A DNA stretch of 64,000 nt, from NCBI RefSeq assembly GCF_008808095.1, contig NZ_CP023397.1:784327-848326 (forward strand), given 5' to 3'. The notes below the pieces were generated by a model. It saw only the letters and a list, made by a program, of their open reading frames with translations, did not search any database and was not told where the DNA came from. The position numbers were made by a program, and so were the translations under genes. Below are positions 55,201-63,843 of this stretch, piece by piece (the stretch's first letter is position 1; each line of letters begins with the position of its first letter). Origin of the DNA: Pseudoalteromonas ruthenica. GTDB taxonomy: Bacteria > Pseudomonadota > Gammaproteobacteria > Enterobacterales > Alteromonadaceae.

Positions 55201-55297
55201 CATCGACCTCACCACTGAAGCCTTCTTTTTTTATAGTTTTTAGGTAATGCAGTACCAGCTCGGAACTGACTTGCTCTACAGTTAACTTTGCTATCAT
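52256..55297 (-). CDS. ydiJ: Giant FAD-binding and Fe-S D-2-hydroxyacid dehydrogenase (YdiJ family)
   Basis: 1013 aa. N-terminal FAD-binding PCMH domain (GPRGGGTGTNGQSLTPG near residue 80), a glycolate-oxidase-like cap, a ferredoxin-type segment with CLACKACTTACPIKVD (about residue 675) and a C-terminal CCG-type domain (ATGCCGMAGTYGHE). YdiJ enzymes oxidise D-2-hydroxyglutarate or similar acids. ATG 55297 is preferred over 55330, because an extended -10 (TGGTATAATG) at 55329-55334 would place the transcript start just before it. Confidence 0.93.
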   Translation of the reverse strand: MIAKLTVEQVSSELVLHYLKTIKKEGFSGEVDATYGTRLLAATDNSVYQQIPQGVIFPKTNKDIQLALNIASHDPFLELTFGPRGGGTGTNGQSLTPGIVIDLSRHMQQIIEINEQEGWVRVQAGVIKDQLNDFLRPYGYFFAPDLSTSNRATIGGMINTDASGQGSLVYGKTSDHTLAIKAFLADGSELETQRISREKAEVIADQDTSVGKLYKTALDVSVGKREQILKKFPRLNRFLTGYDLEHVLSDDMSEFDLGRLITGSEGSLAIVSEAKLTITPIAKFKTLINIKYDSFDSALRNSPFLVDAEATSVETVDSKVLNLAREDIIWHSVSDLITDVPGQDMQGLNMVEFNAERKEDMRDKIDALCAKLDKLIANKDAGVIGYQLTDDVSEIQKIYAMRKKSVGLLGNTKGKQKPLAFAEDTAVPPENLADFIAEFRALLDSHNLHYGMFGHVDAGVLHVRPALDMCDPEQEKTLRTISDQVVALTAKYGGLMWGEHGKGYRSEYGPEFFGEQLFNELRRIKAAFDPHNKMNPGKICTPLESNDQLVSVDDKKRGWFDRQIDIAVRDSFDTSMNCNGNGLCFNYDASSPMCPSYKATGDRRFSPKGRAGLMREWLRLQSEQDVDLLQEEKAISKKEGPTWWERFLNSKAKRSGEYDFSHEVKQSMDECLACKACTTACPIKVDVPTFRARFLNYYYSLYNRPAKDYLVASIEQTAPLLAKFSSVTAPVMQSNLVQKAIKATLGYVNTPTPSHPNLAKRTQQLRKFDLQYLNSLDAQQKRDYVLIVQDPFTSFYEAELVESFVKVAQALGKQPILLPFKPNGKPQHVKGFLAKFAKTAKTSADFLNQVSELGIPMVGLDASLVLCYRDEYATILGDNRGDFEVLVAHEWLEDQPFKQTVFEPTPAYTLLSHCSETTSLPHSANVWQGIFSRVGLLLKPQATGCCGMAGTYGHEVQNQENSRTLYELSWQQPVQHTDPSRLLATGFSCRSQVKRYAQFKPKHPIEVLANVLS

Positions 55298-55328
55298 GCT
55301 GGAATTGTTCTTGGTGACGGACGCACAC

Positions 55329-55334
55329 ATTATA
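55329..55334 (-). promoter_or_regulatory. Extended -10 element of the ydiJ gene
   Basis: On the minus strand TGGTATAATG, a perfect TATAAT with a TGG extension, about 32 bases before ATG 55297. No clear -35. Confidence 0.5.
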
Positions 55335-55448
55335 CCATGATGCGACCAGTTCTAAATTGAAGAATGTACAGATTGTTACAAATTGGAATGCCTGTTCATA
55401 CGCTTTCCTGCTAAGGTAAGATCAATACTTTATATTTAGGAAAAACAG

Positions 55449-55661
55449 ATGAAAAAGGTGATAATGAACTTAGCTGCCGCGCTCTGTTTTGTACTGGGGA
55501 TAGTGTTTGCTGTGGTACCAGGGCCGTCAGTCATTTTCTTCTTAATAGGCTTAACGCTACTTGCGGTACATTACCCAGGGGCTCGAAAATATTTACGTTA
55601 TTGCCAAAGCACCCTGAGCAAAGGGTGTCAGCTATTAGATAGAAAACTAGCGAAGCGATAA
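55449..55661 (+). CDS. Small PGPGW-type membrane protein
   Basis: 70 aa with two short hydrophobic segments joined by the VVPGPSVIFFLIGLTLL motif, as in the PGPGW family of small inner-membrane proteins of unknown role. ATG 55449 with AGGAAAAAC upstream. Divergent from ydiJ and convergent with ppsA. Confidence 0.75.
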   Translation: MKKVIMNLAAALCFVLGIVFAVVPGPSVIFFLIGLTLLAVHYPGARKYLRYCQSTLSKGCQLLDRKLAKR

Positions 55662-55663
55662 CA

Positions 55664-55690
55664 ATAAAGGGCGAGAAACTCGCCCTTTAT
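55664..55690. terminator. Bidirectional terminator between the PGPGW gene and ppsA
   Basis: ATAAAGGGCGAG, AAA loop, CTCGCCCTTTAT: a perfect 12-bp stem with A- and T-rich sides, serving both convergent genes. Confidence 0.92.
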
Positions 55691-55699
55691 CTTGTCAGA

Positions 55700-58075
55700 T
55701 TAGCCTTTAAGCTTTTCTGCAAGGTATAGCCAGGTTTCTAGCACCGTATCCGGGTTTAACGATACAGAGTCGATACCCTCTTGCACTAGCCATGCGGCAA
55801 AGTCTTCATGATCTGAAGGGCCTTGACCACAAATACCCACATATTTGCCTTTTGCTTTGGCTGTTTTTATCGCCATAGAAAGTAGCTTTTTAACAGCTGG
55901 GTCACGTTCATCGAACAAGTGCGCGATTAAACCTGAATCTCTATCAAGGCCGAGGCTGAGTTGGGTTAGGTCATTAGAACCAATTGAAAAACCATCAAAG
56001 TGCTCTAAGAATTCTTCAGCTAGCAGAGCATTTGAAGGTAATTCACACATCATAATTACTTTAAGGCCGTTATCACCGCGTTTTAAGCCGTGCTCCTCCA
56101 GTAATTCGATAACACGTTTGCCCTCGTCCACTGTGCGAACAAAAGGAATCATGATCTCAACATTGGTTAAACCCATGTCGTTACGAACACGCTTGATTGC
56201 TTCACACTCAAGAGCGAAGCAGTCGCGGAAATCTTCACTCACGTAACGTGAAGCACCACGGAAACCAATCATTGGGTTTTCTTCGTCTGGCTCGTATTGC
56301 TGGCCGTCAACTAGGTTTGCATATTCGTTAGACTTAAAGTCAGACATACGAACGATGACGCGTTGTGGTGCAAAAGCACAACCCAAGGTAGCGATACCCT
56401 CTACTAGTTTGGCGATGTAAAACTCGCGAGGAGATTCATAACCAGCAATGATATCGTTAATTTCAGCCTGCAATTCGCTAGATTGAGCATCAAAATTCAA
56501 CAGCGCTTTAGGGTGAACACCGATCATGCGGTTAATAATAAACTCTAAGCGTGCGAGACCGACGCCAGCGTGAGGTAAGCGGGCAAAATCAAACGCACGG
56601 TCTGGATTACCCACGTTCATCATTATCTTCATTGGCAATTCAGGCATCTCGTCTACCCGAGATGTGAGTACATCATACTCAAGTTGACCTTGATAGATAT
56701 AACCTGTATCGCCTTCAGCACATGATACCGTTACTTCTTGGTTTGCCGTAATAAGATCTGTGGCGTTACCACAGCCTACTACTGCCGGGATACCAAGTTC
56801 ACGCGCAATGATGGCTGCGTGACAAGTACGCCCACCTCGGTTGGTAACGATAGCCGCAGCGCGCTTCATGATAGGTTCCCAATCAGGGTCTGTCATATCG
56901 GTGACAAGAATATCGCCTTGCTGTACTTTATCCATTTCATCAATTGAATTGAGAACACGTACTACCCCGGCGCCAATTTTATGGCCAATTGCACGTCCTT
57001 CAGCGATCACCGGCGCTTGGCCTTTCAATTGGAAGCGCTCCATGACATTGGCATCTTCATTTGAGCGCACAGTTTCTGGACGAGCTTGAACGATGTATAG
57101 CTTACCGTCGTTGCCGTCTTTCGCCCATTCAATATCCATAGGACGACCGTAATGCTTCTCGATGATGACAGCCTGCTTGGCAAGTTCCATCACTTCATCA
57201 TCAGTGATTGAGAAGGTGTTGGATAATGCCGGGTCGATATCAACGATTTCTACTTGCTTGCCATGGCTTTCATCGCTTGAGTACACCATCTGGATAGCTT
57301 TTGAGCCGATATTACGGCGCACGACCGCAGGCTTACCATTGGCTAAGGTTGGCTTATGAACATAAAACTCATCTGGATTTACCGCGCCTTGTACGACCAT
57401 TTCGCCCAAGCCATAACTTGAAGTCACGAATACCACATCTTCAAAGCCTGATTCGGTATCAATGCTGAACATAACGCCGGACGCTGCTTTATCTGAGCGC
57501 GCCATACGTTGAATACCGGCCGATAACGCCACACCTTTGTGGTCGTAGCCTTGGTGCACGCGATATGAAATAGCACGGTCGTTAAATAAAGAAGCGAATA
57601 CGTGTTTGATAGCGGTCATTACTGAATCGATGCCGCGCACGTTAAGGAAAGTTTCTTGCTGGCCCGCGAAGGAGGCGTCGGGCATGTCCTCTGCAGTGGC
57701 TGACGAGCGAACTGCGAATGATACGTCTTGAGCTGGGTCACCGTGTAATTGCGCGTAAGCGTCACGGATAGCTTGGTCCAAGGAGGCTTGGAAAGGGGTG
57801 TCGATAATCCACTGACGGATTTCGGCGCCAACTTTGGCTAATTCATTTACATCTTCAACGTCTAGTTTGTCTAGTGCGTCGTGGATGCGAGCATTCAATC
57901 CAGATTGCTCAAGAAACTCGTTAAATGCTGATGCGGTTGTTGCGAAACCGCCAGGCACTTGCACGCCCGCGTTCGCCAGGTTGGAAATCATCTCACCAAG
58001 TGAGGCGTTTTTGCCTCCAACCCTTGGCACATCTTGCATACCAAGCTCTTGATACCAGAGAACGTATTCTTGCAC
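55700..58075 (-). CDS. ppsA: Phosphoenolpyruvate synthase
   Basis: 791 aa; converts pyruvate, ATP and water to PEP, AMP and phosphate in gluconeogenesis. N-terminal nucleotide-binding domain ([13 protein letters not shown]), phosphohistidine domain with the phosphorylated His in [15 protein letters not shown]-terminal PEP/pyruvate barrel ([27 protein letters not shown] in segments) with CGQGPSD near the end. The GTG at 58075 is the start: GGAG lies eight bases upstream, and the longer ORF to 58279 runs through the divergent promoter region. Divergent from its regulator ppsR. Confidence 0.96.
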   Translation of the reverse strand: MQEYVLWYQELGMQDVPRVGGKNASLGEMISNLANAGVQVPGGFATTASAFNEFLEQSGLNARIHDALDKLDVEDVNELAKVGAEIRQWIIDTPFQASLDQAIRDAYAQLHGDPAQDVSFAVRSSATAEDMPDASFAGQQETFLNVRGIDSVMTAIKHVFASLFNDRAISYRVHQGYDHKGVALSAGIQRMARSDKAASGVMFSIDTESGFEDVVFVTSSYGLGEMVVQGAVNPDEFYVHKPTLANGKPAVVRRNIGSKAIQMVYSSDESHGKQVEIVDIDPALSNTFSITDDEVMELAKQAVIIEKHYGRPMDIEWAKDGNDGKLYIVQARPETVRSNEDANVMERFQLKGQAPVIAEGRAIGHKIGAGVVRVLNSIDEMDKVQQGDILVTDMTDPDWEPIMKRAAAIVTNRGGRTCHAAIIARELGIPAVVGCGNATDLITANQEVTVSCAEGDTGYIYQGQLEYDVLTSRVDEMPELPMKIMMNVGNPDRAFDFARLPHAGVGLARLEFIINRMIGVHPKALLNFDAQSSELQAEINDIIAGYESPREFYIAKLVEGIATLGCAFAPQRVIVRMSDFKSNEYANLVDGQQYEPDEENPMIGFRGASRYVSEDFRDCFALECEAIKRVRNDMGLTNVEIMIPFVRTVDEGKRVIELLEEHGLKRGDNGLKVIMMCELPSNALLAEEFLEHFDGFSIGSNDLTQLSLGLDRDSGLIAHLFDERDPAVKKLLSMAIKTAKAKGKYVGICGQGPSDHEDFAAWLVQEGIDSVSLNPDTVLETWLYLAEKLKG

Positions 58076-58219
58076 GGAACTTTCTCCAAAAAACAAATTG
58101 TAAGTTTGGCCGCAAACGCGACCTTTTAAATGAGGCGCTATCATTCTACACTGGCAACCACTGATGCGTAAACCGTGTACCGGCGGTTTATACCAAGATA
58201 CTAATAAAAAAGGACTCTC

Positions 58220-59029
58220 ATGCGTAGCGCGTTTTATATATCCGATGGCACCGCTATAACCGCTGAAACGTTCGGCCATGCCACGTTATCGCTATTTCCT
58301 GTAGAATTTAAACACATCACCATTCCGTTTGTTGAAACCGTCGAAAAAGCGCGGGAAGTAAAATCTCAGCTCGAGCAAGCGGCCAGTTTCAGCCATGAAA
58401 AACCTATTGTGTTTTTGACGTTTGTTAACCCAGAACTCAGTGAGATTATTCAATCAAGTAATGCCATTTGCTATGACTTTATTTCCACGTTCAGTGCGCA
58501 AATTCAGAGGGAGCTCAATGTTGAGCCCGTGCCCAAAGTGCATCGCACGCACAGTATTCACGAGCAATCTTATGACTATCGTATTGCCGCAGTTAATTAT
58601 GCATTGGCAAATGATGACGGTGCGAACATAAAAGATTATGACCAGGCTGATGTGGTGCTTGTGGGCGTAAGCCGCAGTGGTAAGACACCAACAAGCCTCT
58701 ATTTAGCGTTGCAGTACGGCATTAAGGCAGCGAATTACCCTTTCACTCCAGATGACTTAGAATCTGGGGAGCTGCCGCGATGTTTGCAGCCGTATAAGGA
58801 TAAGCTGTTTGGATTAACCATTGAGCCGCAACGCCTAGCGGCTATACGTAATGAGCGTATGGCGAACTCTCGTTACGCATCATTGCGACAATGTCGGATT
58901 GAAATCCGCGAAGTAGAAATGCTCTATAAGCGTTTTAAAATTCCTCACTTCAATTCTACTCATCATTCAGTGGAGGAAATCTCTGCCAAGATAATGGCAG
59001 AATCTGGCCTACAACGTCGTAAATATTAA
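58220..59029 (+). CDS. ppsR: PEP synthase regulatory protein (PpsR, DUF299)
   Basis: 269 aa bifunctional kinase/pyrophosphorylase that switches PEP synthase off and on by phosphorylating a Thr next to its active His. P-loop-like [12 protein letters not shown] near residue 149, N-terminal [13 protein letters not shown]. Divergent from ppsA with 144 bp between, the standard pairing. Confidence 0.95.
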   Translation: MRSAFYISDGTAITAETFGHATLSLFPVEFKHITIPFVETVEKAREVKSQLEQAASFSHEKPIVFLTFVNPELSEIIQSSNAICYDFISTFSAQIQRELNVEPVPKVHRTHSIHEQSYDYRIAAVNYALANDDGANIKDYDQADVVLVGVSRSGKTPTSLYLALQYGIKAANYPFTPDDLESGELPRCLQPYKDKLFGLTIEPQRLAAIRNERMANSRYASLRQCRIEIREVEMLYKRFKIPHFNSTHHSVEEISAKIMAESGLQRRKY

Positions 59030-59051
59030 AAAAGCGCCACGTTGGCGCTTT
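59029..59051. terminator. Bidirectional terminator between ppsR and the DAHP synthase gene
   Basis: AAAAGCGCCA, CGT loop, TGGCGCTTTT; A and T runs on both sides, serving both convergent genes. Confidence 0.92.
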
Positions 59052-59056
59052 TCATT

Positions 59057-60406
59057 TTACTTGCGGGCATCCTTTAATAAGTCTGCCACTAAGAAGCCAA
59101 GCTCGAGGACCTGGTCGGCATTAAGGCGAGGGTCGCATTGGGTGCGATAACGCTGCGCTAGATCTGCATCAGACAACCCATATGCACCACCTGTGCACTC
59201 GGTCACGTGCTGGCCGGTCATTTCCAAATGAACACCGCCGGCATAAGACCCTTCTGCTTTGTGAACAGCAAAAAACTGACTGATCTCGCGCAGAATATTG
59301 TCAAAGCTTCGAGTTTTATAACCGGAGCTGGCCTTTTCCGTGTTGCCATGCATCGGGTCTGAACTCCAGATAACCTTGCGCCCTTCTTGCTGAACTTTAC
59401 GCACCAAAGCGGGCAATTTTTCTGGAAGCACGTCAGCGCCCATGCGTGTGATAAGCGTTAACCTACCAGGAATATTTTCCGGGTTTACGGCGTCAATCAA
59501 GCGAATGAGCTCGTCTGGGTCCATGCCTGGGCCGACCTTCACGCCAATCGGGTTTTTAATGCCACGGAAAAATTCAATGTGGGCATGATCTAACTGGCGT
59601 GTGCGCTCGCCAATCCATACGAAATGCGCCGAGCAATCATACCAGTCACCACTGAGGTGGTCACGGCGGGTCAGCGCTTGCTCATAGCCTAATAGCAGCG
59701 CTTCATGAGACGTGTACAAAGCTGTTTCTGTGAGTGATGGAGCATTGGTGGAGTTGATACCACAGACTTCCATAAACTCTAACGCATCCTGGATTCTGTC
59801 AGCCAGCTGTTGGTATTTATCCTTCAACGGGTTAGCAGCGACAAAGCTCATGTTCCAGCGGTTTACCTGGTGTAAATCAGCTAGACCACCTTGAGCGAAA
59901 GCACGTAATAAGTTCAAGGTCGCGGCGCTGTGGTGGTATGCCTTCATTAACCGCTGCGGATCTGGTACTCGAGCTTGCTCGGTGAACTCGTAGCTATTAA
60001 TAATGTCGCCACGGTATGAAGGCAGCGATGTACCGTCTTTAGTTTCGATGTCTGCTGAGCGCGGTTTAGCGAACTGCCCCGCCATACGAGCAATTTTTAC
60101 GACCGGACACTTGCCGCCATAGGTTAGCACCACTGCCATTTGCAGCAAGGTTTTAAATGTATCGCGTATATTGGCTGCATTAAAATCGTTAAATGATTCG
60201 GCGCAGTCTCCGCCTTGTAACAAAAACGCACGGCCTTCGCATACATCTTCTAGCTGTTTGAACAAACTTCTTGTTTCTTCAGCAAACACTAATGGCGGAG
60301 CATTATTTAATTCGCTCTCAACTTTTCCCAGTTGGGCTTCATCTGGGTATGTGGGTTGTTGGACGATTGGTAAATCTCTCCAACTATTGGGACTCCAAGG
60401 TTTCAC
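59057..60406 (-). CDS. Class II (plant-type) DAHP synthase
   Basis: 449 aa. First shikimate-pathway enzyme, joining PEP and erythrose 4-phosphate. It belongs to the class II family: starts [26 protein letters not shown] (metal Cys), [23 protein letters not shown] and HLEMTGQ-type C-terminal metal residues ([15 protein letters not shown]). Lone gene, not linked to other aro genes. Class II enzymes in gammaproteobacteria are less common than the AroFGH type but known in this group. Confidence 0.94.
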   Translation of the reverse strand: MKPWSPNSWRDLPIVQQPTYPDEAQLGKVESELNNAPPLVFAEETRSLFKQLEDVCEGRAFLLQGGDCAESFNDFNAANIRDTFKTLLQMAVVLTYGGKCPVVKIARMAGQFAKPRSADIETKDGTSLPSYRGDIINSYEFTEQARVPDPQRLMKAYHHSAATLNLLRAFAQGGLADLHQVNRWNMSFVAANPLKDKYQQLADRIQDALEFMEVCGINSTNAPSLTETALYTSHEALLLGYEQALTRRDHLSGDWYDCSAHFVWIGERTRQLDHAHIEFFRGIKNPIGVKVGPGMDPDELIRLIDAVNPENIPGRLTLITRMGADVLPEKLPALVRKVQQEGRKVIWSSDPMHGNTEKASSGYKTRSFDNILREISQFFAVHKAEGSYAGGVHLEMTGQHVTECTGGAYGLSDADLAQRYRTQCDPRLNADQVLELGFLVADLLKDARK

Positions 60407-60528
60407 TTTTTATCTTTCCTCATTCCTATTGTTACCTCCCCTCGAAAGTACCGAATGGCGGGCGCTGACGCAAGGGGTAAAGGCGCTGTTCGTTAAATAA
60501 ATTACAAGAATCAGGAAAATGGCATAAT

Positions 60529-60541
60529 GAACACATCATAC
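60529..60541 (-). other. Ter-like replication arrest site 1 (blocks forks moving leftward)
   Basis: GTATGATGTGTTC on the minus strand, identical in 13 bases to sites 2 and 3. It resembles the E. coli Ter core (AGTATGTTGTAACTAA): the GTATG, then T/A and TGT are shared, including the G of the locking base pair. Lies between the DAHP synthase gene and the phosphatase gene. Confidence 0.7.
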
Positions 60542-60569
60542 ATAATGTGCTTATTAGTTTACCTCATCA

Positions 60570-61034
60570 TCAACGGGTTTTTGAAATGTCTTCTAACAAA
60601 TGGGTAATTGCGACCTCACATAGATGGAAAACCTGAGCAAATCCCTCATCTTCACCATAATATGGATCTGGAACATCCTCAAAAGGACAGTTCGGGTAAT
60701 ACCACAGTAGCTTTTCAACCTTAGCTGTAGCATCAGCTGGTCTTAGAGCAAGCGCATTTTCATAATTACTTTGATCCATCACCAGAATTAGGTCTTGCTC
60801 ATAAAAGTCTGCCGTTTGCAGCTGTTGTGCCCTAAGAACGCTTAGGTCTACGCCCTTAGATAAGGCATATTCAGTTGCCCTTTTATCAGGGGGTGAACCC
60901 ACATGGTAGCTTGCGGTCCCCGAGCTGGTTACGGTTACCTGATTTAGCTGTGAATCTCGAATTAATTTAATAGCAATACCGTGGGCGGTTGGCGAGCGAC
61001 ATATATTCCCTAAGCATACAAACATGATTTTCAT
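60570..61034 (-). CDS. Low-molecular-weight protein-tyrosine phosphatase
   Basis: 154 aa. Starts MKIMFVCLGNICRSPTA, containing the active-site P-loop CLGNICRS (nucleophile Cys7, Arg13), and has the general acid Asp in VPDPYYG near residue 120. It hydrolyses phosphotyrosine. No capsule genes are near, so it is the stand-alone housekeeping type. It sits between Ter sites 1 and 2. Confidence 0.95.
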   Translation of the reverse strand: MKIMFVCLGNICRSPTAHGIAIKLIRDSQLNQVTVTSSGTASYHVGSPPDKRATEYALSKGVDLSVLRAQQLQTADFYEQDLILVMDQSNYENALALRPADATAKVEKLLWYYPNCPFEDVPDPYYGEDEGFAQVFHLCEVAITHLLEDISKTR

Positions 61035-61096
61035 TAGTTACTCCTTTGGATGTGATTCATTCATTTAGCCACAGTGGTTAATGTAATTCAATTTAT

Positions 61097-61109
61097 GAAC
61101 ACATCATAC
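61097..61109 (-). other. Ter-like replication arrest site 2 (blocks forks moving leftward)
   Basis: GTATGATGTGTTC on the minus strand, here preceded by A on that strand (AGTATG, as in the E. coli core). In the same orientation as site 1, so both face forks that come from the origin on the right. Confidence 0.72.
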
Positions 61110-61208
61110 TTTATGTTCTAACTATTATATCTTTGCATCGGTGTATACTGTTATACCAAATTTACCAAAGGACATTTGCTTTAAGTGATCTATCAGGTAT
61201 CCTCCATA

Positions 61209-61221
61209 GTATGATGTGTTC
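61209..61221 (+). other. Ter-like replication arrest site 3 (blocks forks moving rightward), in the tus leader
   Basis: GTATGATGTGTTC on the plus strand, opposite to sites 1 and 2. It ends 16 bases before the tus start codon, as TerB overlaps the tus promoter in E. coli, so Tus would repress its own gene. Confidence 0.75.
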
Positions 61222-61237
61222 GTTATAGTTTTGACTT

Positions 61238-62110
61238 ATGAGTTCAGTAAAAACACAGCTTAGAGCAATATTCGATTTAACAGGTGATTATTTACAAGCG
61301 CTTACCGAAACGGTTAAAAAGCAGCCCATACACCATAGTCGATATTTTGAATTACCCGCACCGACTACGGATGACGAACGTCAAGCGTTGAGCTCTATTC
61401 CAGTAACCGCTCATGATGGCCAACAAGCATTGTTAAGCATCTGCAATTCCTACACTGACTTTTATAGACAACAAGGTTTAAGTAGCAAAATGGCGCGCCG
61501 CCATCCAGGGTTAATTGTTTTAGCTAAACAGAGTGAGTCTGAGCTGATTCCATATATAGACAAGATAAATGAGCTAAAAATGGAATTTAAAAAGTTAGTG
61601 CTTACTTACGATAACAATGACGCCCGCTTTGATGCAGTTCATAGCGCAGTGCCAGGGCTACAAACGTTGTCGTTTTATCGACGTATACATTACGAAGGCA
61701 ATTCCCCTTCTTCCGTGCGTTTTACTTGGATGAAAAAGCATTCCACCAAGTCTCTATCACGTAAGTTAGCACTTACTATGTTAGAGCGTAGCAGTGCTTA
61801 CTCAAACCCGAGGATGATAGACCAAACTCAGTGGCAACGTTTGGTGGAACAGGAGAAAGCAAAAGTGGCCAGCCTCAGTCATAACGAAAAGTTACGTATT
61901 CGTCGGCCTATTCGAGTGACACCTGAGGTAAATGTAAGATTCAGTGACGCACGTCGATATCATGTCAGCGGTGCACTACCGTTTATTGTCTTTGATGACA
62001 ACCCGGATTTGAAACTAGGCGAATTAACTTCATACACACTAAAAGAGGATCCTAGAAAAAGAGAGTATGAGTACCTAGTTGAGCGTCTTTACTTGGCAAA
62101 GGGTGAGTAA
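61238..62110 (+). CDS. tus: Tus-like replication terminus-binding protein
   Basis: 290 aa (E. coli Tus is 309). Matches to remembered E. coli Tus run along the length: IDKINELKMEFKKLV (about 107-121), HSAVPGLQTLSFYRR (PGL at 139-141), VRFTWMKKHSTKSLSR (about 160-175, the segment around the base-flip lock), KLRIRRPIRVTPEVNVR (about 218-234) and LGELTSYT. It is basic overall. Tus binds Ter as a monomer and stops DnaB in one direction. Three candidate Ter sites surround the gene, and it lies next to a plasmid-type Rep gene. Confidence 0.85.
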   Translation: MSSVKTQLRAIFDLTGDYLQALTETVKKQPIHHSRYFELPAPTTDDERQALSSIPVTAHDGQQALLSICNSYTDFYRQQGLSSKMARRHPGLIVLAKQSESELIPYIDKINELKMEFKKLVLTYDNNDARFDAVHSAVPGLQTLSFYRRIHYEGNSPSSVRFTWMKKHSTKSLSRKLALTMLERSSAYSNPRMIDQTQWQRLVEQEKAKVASLSHNEKLRIRRPIRVTPEVNVRFSDARRYHVSGALPFIVFDDNPDLKLGELTSYTLKEDPRKREYEYLVERLYLAKGE

Positions 62111-62131
62111 ACACTCACTCACCCTTATTTT
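62099..62131. terminator. Terminator between tus and the convergent rep gene
   Basis: AAGGGTGAGT and ACTCACCCTT pair over 10 bp, followed by ATTTTT. It separates convergent tus and rep. Confidence 0.8.
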
Positions 62132-62159
62132 TGAGGGGGATGGTGGTTGGCGCCTGAAT

Positions 62160-63377
62160 TTACTTTTCGACAATTTCCTCTAAGCGTTCTTCGTCAATAA
62201 CTTCGGCATTTTCAACAATTCGTTTTCCACCTTGGATTTCAATGCGCTTATGTTGTTTATTCAGAGTCAGTATTTCTTCACAGAACTCATCTGAAGGATG
62301 CATTTCATACACGTAGTCAATTATCTTGCCGGTGTTGTCATCTTTAACATTGGAAATGCTGTAATCTGATATTGCCCCCTTATCGATGAGATCTTTCATA
62401 GTTGTCGTCATATCTCTGCGAAGGGCTTTGAGTTTATTGTCGGTAATTTCATCGTCGGCATAAATCGAGCCGTACTTCTCCATGATTGAAATTAAGCGAA
62501 AGTGGTAAGTTTTTCCTGGCGCAGCGTAACGCCACAAATGATACAAACGCAACATCATCCATCGAGACAGACCGCGCTTTAATTCTTGAGCTCGGTTAAA
62601 GTAGTAACCCTTATACTCCAAGTTATCAATCATGTTATGCACGAATGCATTCAAACATGCCACGCACTTAACATTACCGCCCTGCCCTTTCTTACCGCTG
62701 AAATGCAGCGAAGAAAGAAAATTCATATTGGACTCGTAAAATGAATCATCAATATGAGAGTTGCGTGTATCGGTTGCCGAATACTTAAAAGACAACTTCG
62801 AGCCTTGTAACGCTTCAAGTGATTCTTTGATTTGTGGATATGGCATTGACTGACCAACAGCTTTTAACTCTTGAGCCAATTCATTCATGGAAAAGATCAC
62901 CGCATATTGAATGCCAGACTTGAAGTTAATCTTTACTATTTTACCTTTCGACGCCAATCTTATTAATGCGCGTTCAACTTTTTCTTCTCTGTCAGAAGGC
63001 CACACTAAACATTCTACTTCTTCACCATCTTGTCGGGTACTAACAACAGCAGGGGTAATTTTTATTTCCCCTTCATAAAGGATGCCGTCTAGTTTTTCAG
63101 ATATTCTCCGAGTAATAATGGTTTTCTTGGGAGCTTCTTCTAAAGGAAGCTTCTTATGGCCTGAACGAACAAAGCGTCCCCACAAGTCGTAATGGTTAAA
63201 TGTATTAGAATAAGCTCTTAATCCGTGAGCCGCAGAACTTTCAATAGAAATGCGAACATCTTTGTTGTCCGTAAAAAGGGCTAAATTTTCATTATCGGTT
63301 GCGCTCTCGACGCCATTAATTTGGCCTCTTAATGAATCAGGCAAGTTTTCAACCGAGATATTGACCTTCCGGCTCAT
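62160..63377 (-). CDS. Plasmid-type replication initiator protein (Rep)
   Basis: 405 aa, start ATG 63377 (MSRKVNISVENLPDSLRGQ) with GGAAAA eight bases upstream; the in-frame start at 63431 has no ribosome site. Basic protein with two predicted winged-helix regions (about residues 110-230, containing the KVERALIRLASKGKIVKI stretch, and about 270-350, containing KRGLSRWMMLRLYHLWRYA). It resembles plasmid iteron-binding initiators; I cannot assign the exact subfamily. It faces away from the iteron array that lies upstream of it, and probably also represses its own promoter there. Confidence 0.82.
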   Translation of the reverse strand: MSRKVNISVENLPDSLRGQINGVESATDNENLALFTDNKDVRISIESSAAHGLRAYSNTFNHYDLWGRFVRSGHKKLPLEEAPKKTIITRRISEKLDGILYEGEIKITPAVVSTRQDGEEVECLVWPSDREEKVERALIRLASKGKIVKINFKSGIQYAVIFSMNELAQELKAVGQSMPYPQIKESLEALQGSKLSFKYSATDTRNSHIDDSFYESNMNFLSSLHFSGKKGQGGNVKCVACLNAFVHNMIDNLEYKGYYFNRAQELKRGLSRWMMLRLYHLWRYAAPGKTYHFRLISIMEKYGSIYADDEITDNKLKALRRDMTTTMKDLIDKGAISDYSISNVKDDNTGKIIDYVYEMHPSDEFCEEILTLNKQHKRIEIQGGKRIVENAEVIDEERLEEIVEK

Positions 63378-63446
63378 TGTTATTTTCCGTTTATTCGGTG
63401 CTATCAGCAATATCAACACATAATGCTGCAAAAGTTAATCGTCTAT

Positions 63447-63504
63447 GTTAGTAAAAAACTGATCCAACTTGAAGTTAGTTACCTGAGATCAGTTTTTTAC
63501 TAAC
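63447..63504. promoter_or_regulatory. Inverted pair of iterons in front of rep (likely autoregulatory operator)
   Basis: GTTAGTAAAAAACTGATC (63447-63464) and its exact reverse complement (63487-63504) with a 22-base spacer. Two head-to-head iterons next to the initiator promoter usually bind Rep dimers and repress rep. It is the closest pair to the rep start (70 bases). Confidence 0.7.
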
Positions 63505-63662
63505 AGCCTCTTTCTGTAGGCATACTTTCTCTGTTTCAGATCACAATTTTACTAGCTCAGCGCTGTTAGATCGAATTTTTACTAACTAAATTTAGGTTTT
63601 CGCTCTTGGACCGCCGTTTATGGTACAAAAAAACAGCAAAAATCGCTTCTTCATCAACGCAC

Positions 63663-63671
63663 TGTGTATAA
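63663..63671 (-). promoter_or_regulatory. DnaA box TTATACACA
   Basis: Perfect match to TTATNCACA on the minus strand, between minus-strand iterons and the plus-strand iterons. Confidence 0.8.
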
Positions 63672-63757
63672 CTAAGTTTTCGCTTAGTATGGATCTGATC
63701 TGTAGCAAGTAAAGATCCGATCTTTTAGGACTGACAAGGCTTAGAACCACTGTTCAT

Positions 63758-63766
63758 TGTGCATAA
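63758..63766 (-). promoter_or_regulatory. DnaA box TTATGCACA
   Basis: Perfect TTATNCACA match on the minus strand, between the iterons at 63708 and 63783. Confidence 0.8.
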
Positions 63767-63811
63767 GCTCCGTATTAGAGATAGTAAAATAATGATCTCA
63801 CGGGCGCTTTT

Positions 63812-63820
63812 TGTGGATAA
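63812..63820 (-). promoter_or_regulatory. DnaA box TTATCCACA (strong consensus)
   Basis: Exact copy of the highest-affinity E. coli DnaA box on the minus strand, between iterons at 63783 and 63866. Confidence 0.88.
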
Positions 63821-63834
63821 CCTACTTAATATTA

Positions 63835-63843
63835 TGTGCATAA
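63835..63843 (-). promoter_or_regulatory. DnaA box TTATGCACA
   Basis: Fourth TTATNCACA match, same orientation as the other three, 23 bases from the box at 63812 (same spacing as the iterons). Confidence 0.8.

Noticed and set aside
55317..55330. Fourth Ter-like site (GTATAATGTGTGC) near ydiJ
   Set aside because: The key G after GTAT is lost, another base differs, and the stretch is explained as a -10 promoter element.
63414..63428. Ter-like ATTATGTGTTG just upstream of rep
   Set aside because: It lacks the GTATG half with the locking base pair; only ATGTGTT is shared.
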